Source: Actinomadura opuntiae
GTDB lineage: Bacteria > Actinomycetota > Actinomycetes > Streptosporangiales > Streptosporangiaceae
Reading direction: 5' to 3'
Length of the DNA stretch: 64,000 nt
Assembly: GCF_030283205.1 (NCBI RefSeq)
Contig: NZ_JASNWF010000003.1
Span: 62,001-126,000, forward strand
Under the pieces are notes generated by a model. It was given only the letters and a program-made list of their open reading frames with translations, had not been told where the DNA came from and ran no database searches. This document shows positions 26,389 through 34,481 of this stretch, in pieces (within the stretch, counting starts at the first letter, position 1; the number at the start of each line of letters is the position of its first letter). Made by a program: the position numbers and the translations under genes.

Positions 26389-27522
26389 GTGCCGACGTCC
26401 CGCAGCGCCGACGAGCACAGCGCTGACAAGCACAGCACCGACCCGTCCGCCGCCGGCGCGAAGGGCGGCGAACGCCCCGAGGACGAGGGGCCGCCGCCCC
26501 GGCTGCTGAAACGGTGGGGCCTCGACGCGACCCAGGTGCCCGAGGCGCTGGCGGGCGGACGGTGCTGGCGGGTCCGCACGTCCGGCGGCCCGTTCTGCCT
26601 GAAGGAGTACGCCGCGCACGACCGGCGGCGCGTCCTGTTCCAGCACGAGGTGACCGGGGCGCTCGACGCCGCGGGGCTCCCGGTGCTCGCGCCGTTACCG
26701 GCGCGGACCGGGCGCACGCTCGTGACCGCCTCGGGGCACGGCTACGCGCTGTACCCCTGGGTCGCCGGACGCGAGCGCGGCGGCTTGGAGCTGACGTTCC
26801 GGCAGTGCGAGGAGCTCGGGGAACTGCTCGGCCGGCTGCACGCCGAGCTGGAGCGGATCACGCCGCCGGTGCAACAGAGCTTGCTGGTGCCGACGCCGCG
26901 GGCCGCGGACGCGGCGGCGGCCGTCGAGTCGATGCTGGAGTCGGTGCCCGCCGACGGAGGCGGCACCGACTTCGAGGCGCTGACCGCGCGCCGGCTGCGG
27001 GAGCGTCGCGCGCTGCTCGCCGAGTTCGCCGGGCACCAGCCGCCCGAGATCGATGTCAGCACCGTCGGGCATCTGCACGGCGCCTTCCACGCGGGGCATC
27101 TGCGGTACGCGGGCGCGGGCAACGTGACGGCGGTGCTCGGCTGGGACGCGCTGACGACGGGTCCCGTCGCCGGGGAGGTCGTGCGGGCCGCGGCGCGGCT
27201 CTTCGCGTGCGAGGACGAGCGCGGCCTCGACCTGGACCGGGTGCAGGCGTTCGTGCGGGGGCACCGCGCGGCGTTCCCGCTGGACGCGGGCCAGATCCAG
27301 TCGGCGGTGCACCGCGAGTGGTGGGAGCGCCTCTGCGACGTGGCGCCGCTGCGGCACCGGTACCTCGGCGAGGAGGGCACGGGCGAGCGGGGCCCCGCCG
27401 GGCTCGTGTCCTGGTGGTCGGCTCAGCTGGAGCGCACGCTCGACGCGTTCGCGGCTCCCTACACCGGCCCCTTCGGCGACCCGTACGCCGAGGTTCCGGA
27501 CGACAGCACCGCCTACGGCTGA
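26389..27522 (+). CDS. Aminoglycoside-phosphotransferase/CotS-fold protein, probable pseudokinase
   Basis: This 377-aa protein has the APH/CotS kinase fold. The N-lobe contains RVRTSGGPFCLKEY, with a Lys in the ATP position, and HEVTGALDAAGLP as the alpha-C helix. The C-lobe has ELGELLGRLHAEL. In the catalytic loop the usual HGD-HPGN reads HGAFHAGH, near residue 229, so the catalytic Asp is Ala and the Asn of HPGN is His. The DxD-like LGWDAL near 252 keeps an Asp. Catalytic loss is therefore likely. Start GTG 26389 has GAGG 7 nt upstream. The first ~45 residues are low-complexity Ser/Asp/Lys repeats. Confidence 0.75.
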   Translation: MPTSRSADEHSADKHSTDPSAAGAKGGERPEDEGPPPRLLKRWGLDATQVPEALAGGRCWRVRTSGGPFCLKEYAAHDRRRVLFQHEVTGALDAAGLPVLAPLPARTGRTLVTASGHGYALYPWVAGRERGGLELTFRQCEELGELLGRLHAELERITPPVQQSLLVPTPRAADAAAAVESMLESVPADGGGTDFEALTARRLRERRALLAEFAGHQPPEIDVSTVGHLHGAFHAGHLRYAGAGNVTAVLGWDALTTGPVAGEVVRAAARLFACEDERGLDLDRVQAFVRGHRAAFPLDAGQIQSAVHREWWERLCDVAPLRHRYLGEEGTGERGPAGLVSWWSAQLERTLDAFAAPYTGPFGDPYAEVPDDSTAYG

Positions 27523-27686
27523 CCGGTCCCCGCTCGTCTCCGCCCCGATCTGATGGCGCGGTCACGCGATCCCCGCGCGTCGGCGGGTAGGGACGTCCCG
27601 GACGCACCACGGGGATGCGCGCCGCACCGCCATGTGCCAATCTTGTCCCGACGGTTATGTATCGCACAGTCCAAAAGGAGCCGGAA

Positions 27687-28553
27687 ATGACGCAGACCGC
27701 AATGCTCGGCACCGGGATCATGGGCGCCGCGATGGCCCGGAACCTGCTGAAGAACGGCCACGGGGTCGCCGCCTGGAACCGCACCCGCGAACGCGCCGAG
27801 CCGCTGGCCGCCGACGGCGCGACCGTCGTGGACTCCCCCGCCGAGGCCGTCTCGGGCGCCGACGTCGTCATGACGATGCTCAACGACGGCGACACGGCCC
27901 TGGCGGTGATGCGCGACGCCGCGCCCGCGCTGCGGTCCGGGCAGATCTGGGCGCAGATGGGCACGGTCGGCGTGGCGGACGTGCCGCAACTCGCCACGTT
28001 CGCCGACGAGCAGGGGCTGACGTTCGTGGACTCGCCCGTCCAGGGCACCAGGCAGCCGGCCGAGCAGGGCCGGCTGCTGGTCCTGGCCGCAGGCCCGCAG
28101 AGCGCCAGGACGGTGCTGGAGCCGGTGTTCGGCGCGATCGGCAGCAGGACGCTCTGGTTGGACGAGGACGGCGCGAGCGGCGCCGGCACCCGCCTGAAGC
28201 TCGCCGCCGTGAGCTACGCCATCTCGCTCACCTCGGTCATCGCCGAATCCGTCGCGTTGACCAAGGGACTCGGGCTCGACCCCGCGCTGCTCGGCGAGGT
28301 GCTCACCGGCGGCCCGCTCGACAACGCCTACCTGCAGATCAAGATGAAGGCGATGCTCGCCGACGACTACACGACGAGCTTCGCGGTCAGCAACGCGGAG
28401 AAGAACACGCGGCTGATCCACGACGCGGCCGCGTCGGCGGGCGTGCGCGTCGACGTCAACGACGCCGCCGGCGACCGGTTCCGCCGGGTCATCGACCAGG
28501 GGCACGGCGACGAGGACATGGCCGCGACCTACCGCGCGAGCTTCGGCGGCTGA
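27687..28553 (+). CDS. NAD(P)-dependent beta-hydroxyacid-type dehydrogenase
   Basis: This 288-aa enzyme belongs to the 3-hydroxyisobutyrate/6-phosphogluconate dehydrogenase-related family. The Rossmann motif is MLGTGIMGAAMARNLLKNGH at the N-terminus. The substrate loop reads DSPVQGTRQPAEQGRL near 115, and the catalytic Lys is in GTRLKLAAVSY near 167. The C-terminal domain (DNAYLQIKMKAMLADD, SFAVSNAEKNTRLIHDAA) is the all-helical dimerisation part. AAAGGAG precedes the ATG. It is probably a monocistronic metabolic enzyme or part of a loose set with the next two genes. Confidence 0.88.
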   Translation: MTQTAMLGTGIMGAAMARNLLKNGHGVAAWNRTRERAEPLAADGATVVDSPAEAVSGADVVMTMLNDGDTALAVMRDAAPALRSGQIWAQMGTVGVADVPQLATFADEQGLTFVDSPVQGTRQPAEQGRLLVLAAGPQSARTVLEPVFGAIGSRTLWLDEDGASGAGTRLKLAAVSYAISLTSVIAESVALTKGLGLDPALLGEVLTGGPLDNAYLQIKMKAMLADDYTTSFAVSNAEKNTRLIHDAAASAGVRVDVNDAAGDRFRRVIDQGHGDEDMAATYRASFGG

Positions 28554-28616
28554 TCCGTCCCGGCCCGCGGGCGTGGCGGAGCACGGCGGCGGAGCGCGCG
28601 GGGCGAGGATGGGGGC

Positions 28617-29006
28617 ATGGAGGTACTGAGCAGCCGCGTCCTGCTGCGCCCCGCCGACCTCGAGCGCAGCCAACGCTTCTACCGCGACGTGCTGGGGCTC
28701 GCGGTATACCGCGAATTCGGCCCGCCCGACTCCCCCGGCGTCGTGTTCTTCCTCGGGCCCGGCTTCCTGGAGGTGTCGGGGCACGGGCCGGGCGGCGCCG
28801 GCCCGTCCCCGATGCTCTGGGTGCAGGTCCGCGACGTCCGGGCCGAGCACGAGCGGCTCGCGGCGGCGGGCGCGCGCGTCACCCGCGAGCCGCGCGAGGA
28901 GCCGTGGGGCCTGGTGGAGATGTGGATCGAGGACCCCGACGGCGTCAAGATCGTTGTCGTGGAGGTCCCGGAGGGGCATCCCCTGCGCCGCGACACCCGT
29001 CCGTGA
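28617..29006 (+). CDS. VOC-family (glyoxalase/dioxygenase-fold) protein
   Basis: This 129-aa protein shows the paired beta-alpha-beta-beta-beta units of the vicinal-oxygen-chelate fold. The first unit is VLLRPADLERSQRFYRDVLG with VVFFLGPGFLEV; the second is LWVQVRDVRAEHERLAAAG ending IEDPDGVKIVVVEV. Potential metal ligands are the Glu residues in LEVSG and VVVEV. Single-domain members dimerise and act on electrophiles, aromatic substrates or antibiotics; nothing here decides. The following methyltransferase starts 12 nt after its stop. Confidence 0.85.
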   Translation: MEVLSSRVLLRPADLERSQRFYRDVLGLAVYREFGPPDSPGVVFFLGPGFLEVSGHGPGGAGPSPMLWVQVRDVRAEHERLAAAGARVTREPREEPWGLVEMWIEDPDGVKIVVVEVPEGHPLRRDTRP

Positions 29007-29017
29007 CGGAGGCGACC

Positions 29018-29638
29018 GTGACCGCACCCGAGACGCCGGCGGAGTACTGGAACCACAACACCCACTACCACCGGCTCGTCCTGCGCCATGTGCCGAGCGG
29101 CTGCGAGGAGGCCCTCGACGTGGGCTCCGGGGACGGGCTGCTCGCGCGCCGCCTGGCACCGCACGCCCGCCACGTCACCGGGCTCGACCGGTCGGCGGAG
29201 ATGGTCGTCAAGGCCAAGACGCTGAGCGAAGGCGTCGGGAACGTCGACTTCGTCGAGGCCGGGTTGCTGGAGTACGACCTTCCGGAGAAGCACTACGACT
29301 TCGTCTGCAGCGTCGCCACGATCCACCACATGGACTTCAGCGCGGGCATGACGGCGATGCGCAACGCCGTCCGGCCCGGCGGTGCGCTCGTGGTGATCGG
29401 TCTCGCCGACAACGCGGGGATGAAGGACTTCCTCTACGGGGCGGCGGGCCTTCCCGCGCACCTGCTGCACGGGCGCGTCCTCAAGCGCAAGCACGCGGGA
29501 GGGCCGGGTGCACCGCTCGCCGATCCCGACATGACCTGGGGCGAGGTGCGGGACGCGGCGCTGCGCCTGCTGCCCGGCGCGGTGTTCCGCCGGCATCTGC
29601 TCTGGCGGTACTCCATCGTCTGGCACCGGCCGGGCTGA
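29018..29638 (+). CDS. Class I SAM-dependent methyltransferase
   Basis: This ~206-aa protein has the class I Rossmann methyltransferase motif ALDVGSGDGLLARRLA near 32. Motif II is VTGLDRSAEMVVKA, post-I acidic residues follow, and YDFVCSVATIHHMDF is motif IV. The short C-terminal strand YSIVWHR is typical. Ubiquinone/menaquinone-type methyltransferases look alike, so the acceptor is unknown. GTG 29018 has GGAGG at 5-nt spacing and is preferred over the GTG at 29003 that overlaps the VOC stop. Confidence 0.88.
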   Translation: MTAPETPAEYWNHNTHYHRLVLRHVPSGCEEALDVGSGDGLLARRLAPHARHVTGLDRSAEMVVKAKTLSEGVGNVDFVEAGLLEYDLPEKHYDFVCSVATIHHMDFSAGMTAMRNAVRPGGALVVIGLADNAGMKDFLYGAAGLPAHLLHGRVLKRKHAGGPGAPLADPDMTWGEVRDAALRLLPGAVFRRHLLWRYSIVWHRPG

Positions 29639-29660
29639 TCCGGAACGCCCGCAGGCAACA

Positions 29661-29706
29661 CTGGAAAACGCTGGAACTGTCTGGAAGCTCCTGTACTGTC
29701 TGCCGC
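29661..29706 (+). promoter_or_regulatory. Promoter with three CTGGAA iterons, leaderless operon start
   Basis: CTGGAA occurs at 29661, 29671 and 29681, an exact 10-bp period. The middle copy sits at the -35 position, 17 bp upstream of a -10-like TACTGT at 29694-29699. The ATG of the downstream gene is at 29707, about 8 nt from the -10, so the transcript is probably leaderless. One-turn spacing of the iterons suggests a regulator binding one face of the helix. Confidence 0.6.
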
Positions 29707-30549
29707 ATGCCCCCGTCCCCCGGCGTCCCGGCCCCCGACGCGCTGGAGGCGCGCATCGCCGAGCTGCGCGCCGGCGTGCGCCGCGCGATGGCGTCCGGCG
29801 ACCGGGGCACCGCCCGCGAGCTGCGGGCCGACCTGCGCCGGGCCGAGCAGGAGTGGGACGCCGCCGTCCTCGGCGACGCCGGCGAGCCGGAGGCGCCCGC
29901 CCGGGCCGAGCCCGAGGGGCGGCGCGGGCTGCTGCCCGTACGCGAGCAGGTCCACCAGGCGCTGACGCTGCTCGGGGTGCCCTCCGCGCCCAAGCTCATC
30001 GGGTCGGTGTACGCGGCGTTCTTCCCCGGCGAGATCCCCGGGACCCGGTTGACGAGCCTGCGTCGCGACGAGGAGCGCTCGTTCCGGACCTCGCCGTACG
30101 CGCGGCCCTACTACCTGTGCGCCGCGCTCACCGCCGACCTGCTCGCGCCCGCGCGCGGCCTACTGACGGTCAGCACGTGGCCGCTGGAGCAGCGGATCGT
30201 CGGGCCGCTGAGCCCGCGCACCGACTTCCTCGCCGCCGCGCTCCGCCTCGCCGAGCACGCCGAGCGCACGGGTCCCTCGCCGGACGCGCAGCGGCTGCTG
30301 TGGCGGTTCGCCTCCAACATTCCCGGTGCGGTCACCGGTACGGTCGGTACAGTCGATCCGGCCGTGCTCGCCGAGGCCGCCCGGGCCGAACTGGACGTGC
30401 ACCGGGAGCCCGACCGGCGGCGCCGCGCGTCGGCCGCCGGGCGCGCCCGGGCCCAGCTCGACGACGCGGAACGGCTGTTCGGCAGCCGGCTGCGGGCCCT
30501 GCAGCATTCCGCACGGCGACGTGCCAGCTCTGGAGAAACGGACCGATGA
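29707..30549 (+). CDS. Unknown protein, first gene of the nuclease/helicase operon
   Basis: I cannot assign a family. The 280-aa product starts with a charged helical region (residues ~12-46, LEARIAELRAGVRRAMASGD type) likely to form a coiled coil. A central ~70-residue segment contains VPSAPKLIGSVYAAFFPGE and RLTSLRRDEERSF, which may be a winged-helix or similar nucleic-acid-binding element (inference). The C-terminal ~50 residues are Arg/Ala-rich helix. Its stop overlaps the nuclease start as ATGA. Position, coupling and basic character suggest a DNA-binding subunit for the genes that follow. Confidence 0.75.
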   Translation: MPPSPGVPAPDALEARIAELRAGVRRAMASGDRGTARELRADLRRAEQEWDAAVLGDAGEPEAPARAEPEGRRGLLPVREQVHQALTLLGVPSAPKLIGSVYAAFFPGEIPGTRLTSLRRDEERSFRTSPYARPYYLCAALTADLLAPARGLLTVSTWPLEQRIVGPLSPRTDFLAAALRLAEHAERTGPSPDAQRLLWRFASNIPGAVTGTVGTVDPAVLAEAARAELDVHREPDRRRRASAAGRARAQLDDAERLFGSRLRALQHSARRRASSGETDR

Positions 30550-31652
30550 CCGAGACCGCGCCGGACCTGGACCGGCTGCGCGGCGACGCACCGCCGCGCA
30601 ACCACGACGCCCGCACGATCGCGGCGCTGACCGCCAATCCCGGTTGCGCCCGCCGCGGGCTGATGGACGCGGCGGGCGTCGACAAGGACGCGGTGGCGCG
30701 CGCGCTCGGGTTCCCCGCGCCGTTCGGCCAGTCGCAGTTCGCGATCACGCGGGGCAACGCGTTCGAGGCGCAGGTGAAGGCCGACGGGTGCGCGGAGCTG
30801 CTGACGCTCCTGCGCGACCGGATGGGCCTGGCGGTGTCCGAGGTGGCCTACGACGACCTGGAGGTCGTCGCCGGGAACGAGGGCCGGGAGCTGCGGCACA
30901 CCCGCACCCGGCGGCTGCTGGCCCGCGCGCTCGACAGCGGCGAGGGCACCCTGTTCGACCATCCGCTGCTGCGGCTGGAGATCGGCGGGCAGCTCGCCTA
31001 CCTGGAGCCGGACGTCATCGCGTTCCAGATCGCGGGCCGGCTGCACGTGGTCGAGATCAAGTCGTTCGCGGTGGTGGACGGGCAGGCCGAGCCGGAGCAG
31101 GTCGCGGCGGCGGCCCGGCAGTCGGCGGTGTACGTGCTGGCGCTGCGCCGGCTGGTCGCCGAGCTCGGGCACGAGCCGGAGCGGGTGTCGCACGAGGTGT
31201 TCCTGGTGTGCCCGGAGAACTTCTCCAACCGGCCGACCGCGACGCCGCTGGACGTCCGCCCGCAGCTGGCCGTGCTGGAACGGCAGCTGGCGCGCCTCAC
31301 CCGCGTCGACCAGATCCTGGACGCGCTGCCCGACGACCTGACGTTCGAGCCCGGCGAGCACCTCGCCGAGTCCGTCCGCACGGTCGAGGCCCGCTACGCG
31401 CCCGAGTGCATGGCGGGCTGCGAGATGGCGATGTTCTGCCGGGACGAGGCGCGCGCGTGCGGGGCGACGGGCGCGCTCGGCCGGGCCGTCCGCGACGACC
31501 TGGGCGGCGTCGACTCGATCGGCACGGCGCTCGGGCTCGCGGACGGTTCGCTCAGCCCGTCCGACGACCTCGCGGAGACGGCGGAGCAGTTGCGCGCCGC
31601 GGCCCGGCTGCGCGCCGAGGCCCTCGGTACGCCGTTCCGGGAGACCGCGTGA
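30546..31652 (+). CDS. Fe-S cluster PD-(D/E)XK nuclease, Cas4/Dna2-like
   Basis: This 368-aa protein has the PD-(D/E)XK core: LEPDVIAFQ supplies Asp156, HVVEIKSF supplies Glu170 and Lys172, and QSAVY (192-196) matches the QxxxY motif of RecB-family nucleases. Cysteines at 34, 288, 292 and 298 are placed as in Cas4, AddB and Dna2: one N-terminal, three C-terminal around C-x3-C-x5-C. They should hold a 4Fe-4S cluster. A fifth Cys at 305 follows. RGNAFEAQVK near 70 may be the conserved His-equivalent region. It is coupled by ATGA to the upstream gene. Family assignment is from motifs alone. Confidence 0.82.
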   Translation: MTETAPDLDRLRGDAPPRNHDARTIAALTANPGCARRGLMDAAGVDKDAVARALGFPAPFGQSQFAITRGNAFEAQVKADGCAELLTLLRDRMGLAVSEVAYDDLEVVAGNEGRELRHTRTRRLLARALDSGEGTLFDHPLLRLEIGGQLAYLEPDVIAFQIAGRLHVVEIKSFAVVDGQAEPEQVAAAARQSAVYVLALRRLVAELGHEPERVSHEVFLVCPENFSNRPTATPLDVRPQLAVLERQLARLTRVDQILDALPDDLTFEPGEHLAESVRTVEARYAPECMAGCEMAMFCRDEARACGATGALGRAVRDDLGGVDSIGTALGLADGSLSPSDDLAETAEQLRAAARLRAEALGTPFRETA

Positions 31653-31659
31653 CGGCCCG

Positions 31660-33132
31660 ATGAGCGCGCTGAGTTCGCTGGCACGGCTGGAGGCGGTGCA
31701 GGCCGCGATCGCGCAGCCGCTCGCAACGGTCCGGCACTGCCACGTTTCCGACGCGCCGCTGGTGCTGATCCCGCTGAAGCTCGCGGGCGAGGCGGCGGCG
31801 CCGCTGGCGGTCATGCTGGGGTCGGCGCCGGACGACCCGTCGCTGCTGGTGGTGCCGCAGCCCCGCAACCGCGATCTGAGGTTCGCGTTCGCGGCGGAGC
31901 TGGCCAAGCTCGTCCTGAACTACATCGAGACCAGCCGCGGCGAAGTGGAGGAGCTGCCGCCGGGCAAGGAGGGCGAGGAGCGGATCCGGTACGGCAACGC
32001 GCCGCAGCTGCTCGTCCCGAACCGGGGCGGGGTGGCGTTCCTGAGGCTGATGGGCCGCTCGACGCGGTTCCGCAGCACCGAGGGCCCGTACGCGGTCGAC
32101 CCGGCGGTGCCGGTGCTCGGCCGGTGGCTGACGTGGTTCGCCGACCGGCATGACCATCCGGGGTCGTCGCTGCTGCGGGCGATGACCGAGGTGCTGCGGC
32201 TGCACTGGGCGACCGGGCAGAGTTCGGTGGAGGACGGCAACCTCGCCGCACTGATGGGCTGGATCGACCCGCCGGACGGCCTGGACGGCCCGGCGGCCGC
32301 CGCCCGCGCCGAGGACCCGGTGACCTGCCCGCCGGCCGGCCCCGCGACCGACCCGACGTTCGACAACGAGGTGCTCGCCCCCGCGATCGCCGCCTACGAC
32401 CGGTCGGGCGGCGACCCGCGCGCCGGCGACCGGCTCCGCGCGCTCGTCGCCGGGCAGCTGACCCCGACGTGGGACCTGATGTGGCGGGCGGTCGGGCTGC
32501 TGCGCGCGATGCCGGAGGGCGCGAGCGTGCCGCGCCGCTGGGAGCGCGACCGGGACGCCTTCACCTATTACCACCAGACGTTCGGCGAGGCGTATCCTCA
32601 GGCGCGCCGCGACCCGCCCGTCCGGGCGGCGCGGCGGCTGCACGATCTCGAACGCGCCCAGGACGCCTACGAGGCGCAGCGGGCGTTCGACGACCCCCTG
32701 GTCATGGCCGAGCACCGGCTGGCCGGGCAGGCGTTCGGCGGGCCGGTCACCGAGTGCGACCCGGCCCGGCTGGACGAGACGGGCAAACGGCCGAAGCTGC
32801 GCCCGCTGCTGCGCGTCCGCACCGAGGACCCCGTGCGGCTCGACATCGGGACGACCGTGTGCAACGCGGCGCGCCCGGCGCTGAAGGGGAGGATCGTGGA
32901 GATCGGCGACGGCGGCGTGCTGCTGGAGCTGACCGGCGGCATGGGCCGCAGGCTCACCCCCGAACCGGGCGCCGTGCCGCAGGTCGGCGAGCACGTGGTC
33001 TTCACCTCGCTCACGGAGGGATCGTTCGGCGCCGCGAAGTTCCCCGACCGGGAGGACACGCCCTGGACGCACGGCGGGCCGCCCGAGGAGTACGTGCCGA
33101 CCGACGAGGACGCCGAAGAGGACTGGTCATGA
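31660..33132 (+). CDS. Unknown protein of the nuclease/helicase operon, C-terminal beta-rich domain
   Basis: This is a 490-aa protein without a family I can name. Residues ~1-330 are mixed alpha/beta. Residues ~335-380 are a charged helical stretch (RRLHDLERAQDAYEAQRAFD). The C-terminal ~90 residues (PALKGRIVEIGDGGVLLELT, then GEHVVFTSLTEGS) read like a small beta-barrel such as an OB- or SH3-like domain. Upf1/Dna2-type helicases carry a beta-barrel insertion, so this chain might supply one in trans; that is speculation. It lies 7 bp after the nuclease gene and overlaps the helicase start by ATGA. Confidence 0.75.
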   Translation: MSALSSLARLEAVQAAIAQPLATVRHCHVSDAPLVLIPLKLAGEAAAPLAVMLGSAPDDPSLLVVPQPRNRDLRFAFAAELAKLVLNYIETSRGEVEELPPGKEGEERIRYGNAPQLLVPNRGGVAFLRLMGRSTRFRSTEGPYAVDPAVPVLGRWLTWFADRHDHPGSSLLRAMTEVLRLHWATGQSSVEDGNLAALMGWIDPPDGLDGPAAAARAEDPVTCPPAGPATDPTFDNEVLAPAIAAYDRSGGDPRAGDRLRALVAGQLTPTWDLMWRAVGLLRAMPEGASVPRRWERDRDAFTYYHQTFGEAYPQARRDPPVRAARRLHDLERAQDAYEAQRAFDDPLVMAEHRLAGQAFGGPVTECDPARLDETGKRPKLRPLLRVRTEDPVRLDIGTTVCNAARPALKGRIVEIGDGGVLLELTGGMGRRLTPEPGAVPQVGEHVVFTSLTEGSFGAAKFPDREDTPWTHGGPPEEYVPTDEDAEEDWS

Positions 33133-34481
33133 CCGAACGCCATCTCGTCGCGCTCGCAGAGCCGGAGCCCTCCGCCGCGCTCGCCCCGGCCGAGGCCGCG
33201 GCGCGGGTCGTCGACGGGGTGCTCGCCGACCTCGGCGGCGGCCACCGCGGCGTGGTGGTCGACTCGCCGCCGGGCGCGGGCAAGTCGACGCTCGTGGTCC
33301 GCGCCGCCGCGCACCTCGCGGAGGCGGGCGAGCGGCTGATGATCGTGGCGCAGACCAACGAGCAGGTCGACGACCTCATCGAACGGATCGCGGCCAAGCA
33401 CCCGCGGCTGACGCTGGGCCGGCTGTCGGCGTCGGGGTACGTGCCGTCCGAGCGGGTGCTGGCGCACCCGTCGGTGCGGGTCGCGCAGAAGGCCGACGAC
33501 CTCGCCGAGCACACCGTCGTCATCGCGACCGCCGCGAAGTGGGCGACCCTGCCGGACGGGTCGTGGCCCTGGGCGATCGTCGACGAGGCGTACCAGATGC
33601 GCTCGGACATGCTTCTGCGCATCGCCGGGCGGTTCGAGCGGGCGCTGTTCGTCGGCGACCCCGGTCAGCTCGACCCGTTCTCCACCGTCGAGGTCGAACG
33701 CTGGGCCGGCCTGGCGTGGGACCCGATGCGCAGCGCCGTGTCGGTCCTCCTCGCGCACAACCCGGACCTGCCCGTGCACCGGCTGCCGGTGTCGTGGCGC
33801 CTGCCGGCGTCCGCGGCGCCCGTGGTGTCCCGCGCGTTCTACCCGTTCACCGGCTTCCGCGCCGGGACGAACGAGGGCGACCGGCGGCTGGAGTACGGCG
33901 CGCGCGGCATGGGCACCACCTACGACCACGCGCTGGAGGAGGCTGCGGCGACCGGATGGGCGCTGTACGAGCTGCCCGCCCGGCACACGCTCCGCACCGA
34001 CGCCGAGGCCGTCCGCGCGACGGCGGCGCTGGCCGTCCGGCTGCTGCAGCGCGGCCCGGTCGCGCACTCCGAACTCGGCTCCAAGCCCATGGACGCGACC
34101 CGCGTCGCGATCGGCGCCGCACACCGCGACCAGGTCACCGCGCTCCGGGCGGCGCTCGGCGCGCACGGCGCGGGCATCACCGTCGACACCGCCAACCGGT
34201 TGCAGGGACGCGAGTACGACGTCACGGTCATGCTGCACCCGCTGTCGGGGCGCCGCGACGCCACAGCGTTCCACCTGGAGTCGGGGCGGCTGTGCGTCCT
34301 GACGTCCCGGCACCGGCACGCCTGCATCGTGGTGGCGCGGGCGGGCATCCCCGAACTGCTGGACGCCCATCCGTCCACCGAACCCGTGCACCTCGGGGTG
34401 CCGGTCAAGTTCCCGGACGGGTGGGAGGCCAACCAGTCCGTCCTCGCCCACCTCGCCCGCCACCGCGTGGCGGCGGACTAG
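33129..34481 (+). CDS. SF1 helicase, Upf1/Dna2-like
   Basis: This 450-aa helicase has Walker A SPPGAGKST at 46-54, motif Ia MIVAQTNEQVDDL near 71, Walker B AIVDEAYQM (DEAxQ, as in Upf1-like SF1B) near 149-157, and motif III VGDPGQLDPF near 175-184. A C-terminal RecA2 domain follows, with TVDTANRLQGREYDV (motif V) and LTSRHRHACIVVAR (motif VI). It is shorter than Upf1 or Dna2 and has no fused nuclease. GAGG precedes the ATG, which overlaps the previous stop. Its own stop overlaps, tail to tail, that of the convergent ABC gene by 4 bp. Confidence 0.85.
   Translation: MTERHLVALAEPEPSAALAPAEAAARVVDGVLADLGGGHRGVVVDSPPGAGKSTLVVRAAAHLAEAGERLMIVAQTNEQVDDLIERIAAKHPRLTLGRLSASGYVPSERVLAHPSVRVAQKADDLAEHTVVIATAAKWATLPDGSWPWAIVDEAYQMRSDMLLRIAGRFERALFVGDPGQLDPFSTVEVERWAGLAWDPMRSAVSVLLAHNPDLPVHRLPVSWRLPASAAPVVSRAFYPFTGFRAGTNEGDRRLEYGARGMGTTYDHALEEAAATGWALYELPARHTLRTDAEAVRATAALAVRLLQRGPVAHSELGSKPMDATRVAIGAAHRDQVTALRAALGAHGAGITVDTANRLQGREYDVTVMLHPLSGRRDATAFHLESGRLCVLTSRHRHACIVVARAGIPELLDAHPSTEPVHLGVPVKFPDGWEANQSVLAHLARHRVAAD

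Noticed and set aside
30546..31652. Nuclease considered as a CRISPR Cas4
   Set aside because: There is no cas1/cas2 or repeat array nearby, and the operon context with an SF1 helicase points to Dna2-like function instead.
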